From assembly GCA_020848895.1 (NCBI GenBank), contig JADLHI010000190.1, positions 1 to 36,760 on the forward strand: DNA of 36,760 nucleotides. Direction: 5' to 3'. Each line of letters begins with the position of its first letter. The first letter of the stretch is position 1. The translations under genes were made by a program, and so were the position numbers. The stretch is from Hyphomonadaceae bacterium (lineage in GTDB: Bacteria; Pseudomonadota; Alphaproteobacteria; Caulobacterales; Aquidulcibacteraceae). A model generated the notes under the pieces. It was not told the origin of the DNA. It saw only the letters and a program-made list of their open reading frames with translations, and did no database searches. Shown piece after piece: positions 31,304 through 36,760 of this stretch.

Positions 31304-31936
31304 TTAACGCGCGATGTTATGACGCTCGAACACGAGCGATAGATTATTCGCCGGCATTTCGATGATTTCGCGCAGCCGCAAGCCATTGACGTTGGCGGCC
31401 GCTTCCACCTCTTCCAGATCGCGCACGCCGTAACTTTCATCGCGCTCCTTGAGCCAGGCGTCGAAGGCTTCGTTTGAAGGCGCGGTATGCTGGCCGCCGC
31501 GTTTGTAGGCGCCGTAGGTGAAAAGTATGCCTGGGCCGCGCGTCGCTTTCGACAGCAGGACGCCCGCCCCGCGCATCAGGCCCAACGTCGCTGCCCACGG
31601 CGAGATGTGGATCATGTTGATGGCGATGATGGCGTCGTAACCCGACAGAAACGGCCGCTCCCAGCCCTCTTCTTCGACGTTGAGATCAAGCGGCGCTGCG
31701 ATGTTGCCGGCGCTCTCGTGTTCGATCCACGCGGCCACGCTGGCGCGGGCGTTTTCGTCGGGGTCGCTTGGCTGCCATTCGACGCGGCTCAAATTCTTGG
31801 CGAAGTGGATCGCGTGTTCGCCGGAACCGGAAGCGATCTCCAGCACGCGCGCGCCCGACGGGATCACCCGCTTCAACACGCTGAGGATCGGATCGCGGTT
31901 GCGGCTGGTCGGGATCGAATGCTGGCGGGCGTCCAT
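31304..31936 (-). CDS. DUF938-family SAM-dependent methyltransferase
   Basis: A 210-residue class I methyltransferase-like protein of the DUF938 family (PF06080); the substrate is unknown. The SAM-binding motif is VLEIASGSGEHAIHFAKNL, followed by the acidic DPDENAR and by AINMIHISPWAATLGLMRGA, a signature of the family. The final GVRDLEEVEAAANVNGLRLR and MPANNLSLVFER are also typical. The ATG at 31936 is chosen because it opens the conserved MDARQHSIPTSRNRDPIL; a TTG ten codons earlier is in frame. It is convergent with the preceding gene and divergent from the following one. Confidence 0.9.
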   Translation of the reverse strand: MDARQHSIPTSRNRDPILSVLKRVIPSGARVLEIASGSGEHAIHFAKNLSRVEWQPSDPDENARASVAAWIEHESAGNIAAPLDLNVEEEGWERPFLSGYDAIIAINMIHISPWAATLGLMRGAGVLLSKATRGPGILFTYGAYKRGGQHTAPSNEAFDAWLKERDESYGVRDLEEVEAAANVNGLRLREIIEMPANNLSLVFERHNIAR

Positions 31937-32045
31937 GAACACTTTGAAACACGGTTGCACGCACAAGCAAAACGTTTTGGGGAAAGGGTTCGCGTAACGG
32001 GTTCAGCCTCAGTGACGCCCCGATGTTCGCGCGTATGCTCGGCCC

Positions 32046-32552
32046 ATGCACGGCCTGCCCATACCACAACGCATCCCGCCGCTCTCTTGGCGCAAGCCGG
32101 CGTTCATCTGGACGCCGATTGCGTTGGCGCTCGCGATCGGCTGGCCAGCGGCGTTGTTCTATGAGGATGTCGGGCCGCAGCGTTTGGCGATCGCGGCGCT
32201 CTTTGTCGTGTTCGCGGCGGCGCTGGTGACGCTTGGGGCGAGTTGGGTGGTGGGGCGGCCGCCGAAGTCGCGACGGATCGTGGTCCTGCACGTGGTGGCG
32301 GCCGGCGTAGTCGCGGCCTTGGCCGCGCCGTTTGTGCTGACGTGGCTGCTCAGCATCGTGGCGGAGTACGAACACCAAGGCGCGGCGCGGCAATTTTCGC
32401 TCGCCATGTCGTTCGCGACGACGCCGCTGGTGCTGATGCTGGGCCTTCCGGTGGTGCTGATCTCCGGAATCGTGTTCGCATGGACGGCCCTGAAGCGCGG
32501 AACGCCGGTGACCCAAGAAGATTATCGCCACGAGGTGCAGCCATTCCGCTGA
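32046..32552 (+). CDS. Hypothetical four-helix membrane protein
   Basis: I do not recognise this family. The 168 residues contain four hydrophobic segments (about 19-39, 46-68, 79-104, 122-147) and a short polar C-terminus (KRGTPVTQEDYRHEVQPFR). There is no clear ribosome site before the ATG and no known motif in the loops. It lies between the divergent methyltransferase and the short-chain dehydrogenase, with 53 bp before the latter, and may be co-transcribed with it. Confidence 0.7.
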   Translation: MHGLPIPQRIPPLSWRKPAFIWTPIALALAIGWPAALFYEDVGPQRLAIAALFVVFAAALVTLGASWVVGRPPKSRRIVVLHVVAAGVVAALAAPFVLTWLLSIVAEYEHQGAARQFSLAMSFATTPLVLMLGLPVVLISGIVFAWTALKRGTPVTQEDYRHEVQPFR

Positions 32553-32605
32553 CGCTTGGCCGCGGCGCATGAGTGTGTGAGGTTTCCACCGCAAGGAGGA
32601 AACGC

Positions 32606-33424
32606 ATGGTCGCGGGCAAGGTTTGGTGGATCACGGGCGCCTCTTCGGGGATCGGCGCGGCCCTGGCCGGGGCGCTGGCGAAGGACGGCGCGAAGCTCAT
32701 TCTCTCCGGGCGCAACGTCGAGGCGCTGAACGATGTCGCCGCGCGCGTTGGCGGTGAAACGCTTGTTCTGCCGTTCGAAGCGACGGACTACGCACGCATC
32801 CCTGCCCTGGTCGAGCAAGCCTGGAACTGGAAGGGCCGCGTCGATGGGCTGGCAAACAATGCCGGCATTTCGCAGCGTTCGCTCGCGGTCGATACGGTGT
32901 TCGAGGTCTATGAGAAAATCATCGGCGTCGATCTCTTGGCGCCGATCGCGCTGACGCAGGCGCTGCTGCCGCGCATGACCGCGGCGGGCGGCGGCGACAT
33001 TGTTGCGATTTCCAGCGTGGCCGGCATCGCCGGACCGCCGCTCCGCAGCGCCTATAGCGCGGCCAAGGCCGGGATTATCGGCTATCACGATAGCGTGCGC
33101 GCTGAAACCACCCACCTTGGCATGCGCGTGCTGGTGGTCGCGCCCGGTTCGGTAAAGACGAATGTCTCAAAAAACGCGCTCGACGCCAACGCGGCTACGC
33201 GCGGCGTCAGTGACAGCGTGATCGACAACGGCATGGATGCGAGCGTGGCTGCAGAGCGCATCGTCCAAGCACTGCGCAACGGCGAGCGCGAATTGATCCT
33301 TGCCGAAGGTGTGGAACTGGAGATTGCGCGTCTGCGCCGTGCTGATCCGAACAAGTCGTTCGATCTTATGGTGCAGCTCGTGGCGGGCGGCTACGCCAAA
33401 CAGCTCGGCGCGCAGAAAAGCTAG
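32606..33424 (+). CDS. Short-chain dehydrogenase/reductase (SDR)
   Basis: A 272-residue classical SDR using NAD(P). The Rossmann motif TGASSGIG is at residues 10-17, the structural ANNAG at 83-87, and the catalytic Ser136/137, Tyr150 and Lys154 in the segments AISSVAG and AYSAAKAG. Substrate recognition is not readable; the family acts on steroids, sugars, fatty acyl and many other alcohols. The start at 32606 is fixed by AAGGAGG at proper distance. The stop shares CTAG with the convergent dioxygenase gene. Confidence 0.9.
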   Translation: MVAGKVWWITGASSGIGAALAGALAKDGAKLILSGRNVEALNDVAARVGGETLVLPFEATDYARIPALVEQAWNWKGRVDGLANNAGISQRSLAVDTVFEVYEKIIGVDLLAPIALTQALLPRMTAAGGGDIVAISSVAGIAGPPLRSAYSAAKAGIIGYHDSVRAETTHLGMRVLVVAPGSVKTNVSKNALDANAATRGVSDSVIDNGMDASVAAERIVQALRNGERELILAEGVELEIARLRRADPNKSFDLMVQLVAGGYAKQLGAQKS

Positions 33425-34092
33425 CGCGCCCACATCCGCAGCAGGTTGGCGATGCTTTTGTCCAGCTTGAGCAAGTCTTCGCGCGCAACGCCTGCGCCGG
33501 CGAGGCGCGTGCGCGCAACGGAGAGATCAAACAGCGTTTCGCGCTGCGTAAGATCGGGAATGAAGCTCTGAATCCATCCGACAGCAGCGAGCCGCACGCC
33601 GCGGGTCACCGGCGCCACATGGTGGATGGAGCCGGCGGAATAGAGGAAGGCGTCGCCCGCTTCGAGCTTGACGCCCTGCTCACCGAGCGCGGACTCCACG
33701 ACAAGCTCGCCGCCATCGTAGGACGCGCTATCGGCAAGGAAGATCGTGAAGGCGAGGTCGGTGCGGAGTTTATCTTCTCCCTTGCCCATCAGCGCATCGT
33801 CCGTGTGCGCGCCATACGTCATGCCCGGTTCGTAGCGCGAAAACAGCAAGCGCGAGAGGCGCGCTGGACGCGCCGCGATTTCGAACAATGGATGGCGGCG
33901 CAGCGCTTCAACCACGAAGCGTTCCAGTTCCTTCACACGCGGATCGGCGCCATCGGCTTGCAGGTTTTCTTTTACAGCCCGCGCGGCCGAGCCGGCGGTG
34001 CGCTTACCGCTCGACCATGCAAGCGCGCCGAGTTCAGTGCGCACGCGATCCAAATCTTCGGCCGGCAGCACCTGCTGGAGAACTAAGGTCAT
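33421..34092 (-). CDS. PKHD-type Fe(II)/2-oxoglutarate dioxygenase (PiuC-like)
   Basis: A 223-residue hydroxylase of the PiuC/YbiX family. The iron site is visible: the HTDD motif in RYEPGMTYGAHTDD and the second His in SIHHVAPVTRGVRLAA, with the Arg that binds 2-oxoglutarate. It opens MTLVLQQVLPAEDLDRV as the family does. The reading frame extends further upstream, but the ATG at 34092 fits the family start; an ATG at 34113 is an alternative. In other bacteria this gene is often linked to siderophore uptake; no TonB receptor is in this window. Confidence 0.9.
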   Translation of the reverse strand: MTLVLQQVLPAEDLDRVRTELGALAWSSGKRTAGSAARAVKENLQADGADPRVKELERFVVEALRRHPLFEIAARPARLSRLLFSRYEPGMTYGAHTDDALMGKGEDKLRTDLAFTIFLADSASYDGGELVVESALGEQGVKLEAGDAFLYSAGSIHHVAPVTRGVRLAAVGWIQSFIPDLTQRETLFDLSVARTRLAGAGVAREDLLKLDKSIANLLRMWAR

Positions 34093-34230
34093 TTCACATA
34101 GATAGCCGCTCATGGCGGCCGCGGCGACGGCCTGATAGACAATCCGCCGAGGGGGCCAACGGGTCGCACCACGTTGCGAGCCATTCGCACCTAAGGCAAT
34201 GTGCGCGCGCCCACGGAGGGGCGTTGACGA

Positions 34231-35103
34231 ATGATTACGCTGAAACTGAAGCATTGGCGCACGATTGGCGTCGCGACCACGACGCTGGGATTGGCGGCAT
34301 GCGGCAGCGGCGGCGAAGTCGGCGCCGATGTCGGCGAGGGCGGCGAAGGCGAAGCGGGCGAGCCGGCGCCGATCGGCGAAAATGGCGGCGCAACCCCCGC
34401 GGTCGATGATCCCGGCGAGGCCGGCGAAGCGGCCACCGGCGAACGCGGCGGTGAGCACGGCGAAGCCGGCGCGGTGACAGCCTACTCGGGCCTCGCAGGC
34501 GAACAGCTCACAGCCATGCGCATCCAGCATTTGCGCGGCTATGTGATGGCCGCGGCGCAGGTTGTCGCTGACCGCGGCATGAACAGCGGCGATCCAGCTG
34601 TCGCGGCGGCGCTGATCCAACAAGGCATGCGCGAAGTTTACGAACCGGCGCCGGATAAGTTCGGCGCGCTCGACGTCACGCCGCTGCGCGAAGCCGCGGC
34701 GGGGGCCACGTTCACGCGCGCGGAGATGATGCAGCGCCTGCGAACGGCGCAGGAAAACCTGACGCGCGCAATCGGCCCCCTGCATTTCGACGACGCGCAG
34801 CTCGTCTCGCGTATGGTCGATCTTTCAACCGGGCTTTATCAGCAAGCTGTCGCCGATGGCGTCACCGATGAAACCGAGTATCAGCACAGCATGGGGGCGG
34901 CGCTGGCGGCGCAACAAGCCTTGCTGTTGCGCGAAGACGATCTGCGGCGCGAAAATCTGGGCGCCTACAGCCGCGCCGTCGGCGAACTCAATCGTTTCGT
35001 CGCCCTCTTTCCATCGTACGAAGCGCCGGCGGCGCCAGCGACGTATCAGCAGGTGCTGGTGCAAGGCTCGCGCGTGCGGCTGGCGCTTTCGCCTTACCTC
35101 TGA
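34231..35103 (+). CDS. Lipoprotein with Gly/Glu-rich linker
   Basis: I do not recognise the family. The signal ends in GLAAC (lipidated Cys24); residues 25-82 are nearly all Gly, Glu, Ala and Pro, with repeated GE and GEAG units, as an extended acidic linker. The folded part (about 85-290) is mostly helical, e.g. MRIQHLRGYVMAAAQVVADR, GMREVYEPAPDKFGALDV and EMMQRLRTAQENLTRAIGPL. GGAGGGG precedes the ATG. It is divergent from the dioxygenase and overlaps the convergent acetyltransferase gene by 10 bp. A role in metal binding is possible but not shown. Confidence 0.72.
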   Translation: MITLKLKHWRTIGVATTTLGLAACGSGGEVGADVGEGGEGEAGEPAPIGENGGATPAVDDPGEAGEAATGERGGEHGEAGAVTAYSGLAGEQLTAMRIQHLRGYVMAAAQVVADRGMNSGDPAVAAALIQQGMREVYEPAPDKFGALDVTPLREAAAGATFTRAEMMQRLRTAQENLTRAIGPLHFDDAQLVSRMVDLSTGLYQQAVADGVTDETEYQHSMGAALAAQQALLLREDDLRRENLGAYSRAVGELNRFVALFPSYEAPAAPATYQQVLVQGSRVRLALSPYL

Positions 35104-35612
35104 GCGCGCTGGAGCAACACTGACGGTTCGCCCTTGTAGGTGGTGCGCGTGTACTCGCTGAAGCCGTGCTTGGCGGCCAGCGCCAGCGATGGGCCGTTGC
35201 CGGGCGAGATCATGCAAACGAAGTCGCGCCGGCCGAAATGCGGCTCGCCCCAGGCAATCATTGCGGTGACCGCTTCGTTAGCGTAGCCTTTGCCGTGCAT
35301 CGTGGGCATCAGAGCCCAGCCCATTTCCGGCACTTTGAACGCCGGCTCCATGTCGCGCTTGAACGTGCCGAAGCCCCCTTCGCCAACATAAGCGCCTGTC
35401 GCCTTCTCTTCGATCAGCCAGAACCCGTGGCCAAGCATCTGCCAATGGCCAGGATAGCGCAGGAAGCGGCCCCAGCTTTCTTCGCGCGTCGAAGGCTTGC
35501 CGGAGATGAAGCGCACGACCTCGGGCTCGGCCCACATCGCCGCGCAGGCATCGAAGTCGCACAGCGCATGCCCGCGCAAACGCAGGCGTTCGGTTTCGAT
35601 CTCCGGGACCAT
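35094..35612 (-). CDS. GNAT-family N-acetyltransferase
   Basis: A 172-residue acetyltransferase of the RimJ/RimL-like subgroup. It opens with IETERLRLRGHALCDFDAC; the acetyl-CoA site is around GWALMPTMHGKGYANEAVTA, followed by FVCMISPGNGPSLALAAKHG, where the usual Asn-x-x-Ser pattern appears. The substrate could be an amino group of a protein or small molecule. The ATG overlaps the stop of the TlpA-like gene by one base (TAATG), so they form an operon. The tail overlaps the lipoprotein gene. Confidence 0.9.
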   Translation of the reverse strand: MVPEIETERLRLRGHALCDFDACAAMWAEPEVVRFISGKPSTREESWGRFLRYPGHWQMLGHGFWLIEEKATGAYVGEGGFGTFKRDMEPAFKVPEMGWALMPTMHGKGYANEAVTAMIAWGEPHFGRRDFVCMISPGNGPSLALAAKHGFSEYTRTTYKGEPSVLLQRAQR

Positions 35613-36229
35613 TATTGCTCCGCCAGCACCGCTTCAATGAGGCGGCTCGCGTCCTCACTGCCCCAGTTGGCGCCGCCGGCCAAGCGGGCGATTTCCTGGC
35701 CCTGCCGGTTGTAGATAATCGTCACCGGCATGCCCGCAGCTTGAGCGTCGAAAAGCACGCCGCGGGTCATATCCTGCAGGAATGGCAGCGAACCACCGGA
35801 GAGACGGCGCAATTCGCTGATGGCCTTATCGCGCTCGCCCTCGCTATCGACGCTGATCGGCACGACAGCGATGCGGCCTGCGAAATTGCGCTGTAGGACA
35901 GCGAGTGAAGGCATCTCCTCCATGCAGGGCGCGCACCACGTGGCCCAAAGATTGAGCACCACGACTTGGCCCCGATAGGCGGCAAGCGTCGTCTCGTTGC
36001 CGGCTGCGTCGCGTAGGGCGCGCGCCGGCATCGGCGGCGGCGCGTCCTCGACATAAAGCCGCGCCATCTCACCCATTGCGAATCGGCTCAGACCTTGTTG
36101 CGTCTCGGGCTTTGAAGAGGCGACCAAAAGCACGTACACAAGCGCTATCGCCCCACCAGCCACTAGCGTTAGTGCAGCCCACAGCGCCCAGGGTTTCTGC
36201 GGGGGCGCGGAGTTTGCGTTCGTGTCCAA
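35612..36229 (-). CDS. tlpA: TlpA/ResA-like membrane-anchored thioredoxin
   Basis: A 205-residue periplasmic thiol-disulphide reductase with an N-terminal anchor (about residues 13-37) and a thioredoxin-like domain. The active site is WCAPC at residues 98-102 in [20 protein letters not shown]; the cis-Pro loop is GMPVTIIYN. Such proteins reduce apocytochrome c or copper-site cysteines. The start is a TTG at 36229 behind GAGG at eight bases. The 5' end overlaps or abuts the divergent argH start. I apply the symbol by family resemblance. Confidence 0.88.
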   Translation of the reverse strand: MDTNANSAPPQKPWALWAALTLVAGGAIALVYVLLVASSKPETQQGLSRFAMGEMARLYVEDAPPPMPARALRDAAGNETTLAAYRGQVVVLNLWATWCAPCMEEMPSLAVLQRNFAGRIAVVPISVDSEGERDKAISELRRLSGGSLPFLQDMTRGVLFDAQAAGMPVTIIYNRQGQEIARLAGGANWGSEDASRLIEAVLAEQ

Positions 36230-36760
36230 TTCTGATTCCTCAGGCGGCGGTCAAAAGATGTGGGGCGGGCGCTTTGCTGCCCAACCCGCCGACGCCATGC
36301 AAGCTATCAACGCTTCGATTGATGTCGATAAGCGCTTGTGGCGCGAGGACATCGAGGGCTCGAAAGCGCATGCGGCCATGCTGGCGGCGCAAGGGATTAT
36401 TACGGCGGAAGACAATGCCGCGATACAAGCCGGATTGGACCAGATTGCCGCGGAAATCGTCCAAGGCACGTTTGAGTTCAAGGTGGCGCTCGAGGACATC
36501 CACCTGAACATTGAGGCGCGGCTGACCGAGCGCATCGGCGAGGCCGGCAAGCGGCTGCACACTGGCCGCTCGCGCAACGATCAGGTGGCGACCGATTTCA
36601 AGCTCTGGACCATGCGCGCCAGCCGCGAAGCCGCCGATGGCCTGCGGGTCCTCCAAAAGGCGCTGACCAAGCAAGCGGAGGCGCATGCCGATTGGGTGAT
36701 GCCGGGCTTCACGCATCTGCAGACGGCGCAGCCGATCACGCTCGGGCACCACCTGCTCGC
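36222..36760 (+). CDS. argH: Argininosuccinate lyase (5' part)
   Basis: The first 179 or so residues of ArgH, which splits argininosuccinate into arginine and fumarate in the last step of arginine synthesis. The family start [20 protein letters not shown] is followed by [12 protein letters not shown] and [16 protein letters not shown], the substrate-binding region, and by [16 protein letters not shown] at the edge. The proposed start is a GTG at 36222 with GGAG nine bases upstream; an ATG at 36258 (MWGGRF) is the alternative. The window ends inside the gene. Divergent from the TlpA-like gene. Confidence 0.93.
   Translation, partial: MSNSDSSGGGQKMWGGRFAAQPADAMQAINASIDVDKRLWREDIEGSKAHAAMLAAQGIITAEDNAAIQAGLDQIAAEIVQGTFEFKVALEDIHLNIEARLTERIGEAGKRLHTGRSRNDQVATDFKLWTMRASREAADGLRVLQKALTKQAEAHADWVMPGFTHLQTAQPITLGHHLL

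Noticed and set aside
1..36760. CRISPR array, tRNA, rRNA, IS element or prophage
   Set aside because: No regular direct repeats with spacers, cloverleaf sequences, transposase or phage genes were seen on either strand.

Overview
This is GC-rich alphaproteobacterial chromosome, most like the Caulobacterales/Hyphomonadales. The basis is a Caulobacter-type Tad/Cpa pilus locus in canonical order, an ECF sigma factor of the SigF type paired with an NrsF-type anti-sigma factor, a CycM-like cytochrome c divergent from kdsB, and alphaproteobacterial styles of MarR, LuxR, EtfAB and ArgH. No tRNA, rRNA, IS element, prophage or CRISPR array is visible. The window cuts AMP nucleosidase at its left edge and argininosuccinate lyase at its right edge.

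Layout. 1-1409: amn (minus, partial). 1454-12334: the Tad pilus locus. Two TadE-like pseudopilin genes and a stand-alone pilus N-terminal-domain gene lie on the minus strand. Facing away on the plus strand are the Flp pilin (51 aa) with its own terminator, then cpaA, cpaB, cpaC, cpaD, cpaE, cpaF, tadB and tadC, many with overlapping or near-touching ends. A TPR lipoprotein resembling TadD is detached at 14564-15373. Between lie a membrane-anchored LuxR regulator, a COG4705-type membrane protein with four internal repeats, and an outer-membrane-type protein. 15601-19482: M17 aminopeptidase, MarR regulator, a small membrane protein, cytochrome c and kdsB. 19562-22512: a lipoprotein, an HSL-type esterase, pheA, and a parDE toxin-antitoxin pair whose promoter and operator sit in a 37-bp gap. 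22509-26025: NYN-domain protein, then the ECF sigma factor, NrsF, DoxX and YHS genes. Two matching ECF-type promoters (GTAACC-N16-CGT) stand upstream of the sigma gene and of doxX. 26037-36760: serine hydrolase, etfBA, a 3-hydroxyacyl-CoA dehydrogenase, small hypotheticals, a DUF938 methyltransferase, a short-chain dehydrogenase, a PKHD-type dioxygenase, a Gly/Glu-rich lipoprotein, a GNAT acetyltransferase, a TlpA-like protein and argH.

How it works together. The pilus locus encodes pilin, prepilin peptidase, secretin with its partners, polar localiser, ATPase and inner-membrane platform. Two CtrA-box-like sites (7 of 8 bases) lie about 60 bp upstream of its two sub-operons. The sigma/NrsF/DoxX/YHS genes look like one stress regulon, probably for metal or oxidative stress. 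Intergenic gaps carry several families of nested inverted repeats (REP-like), especially from 24.6 to 31.3 kb. The best leads are the ECF-regulated DoxX-YHS module without recognisable bufferin genes, the four-fold repeat membrane protein, the apparently leaderless parDE operon and the possible CtrA control of the pilus genes.
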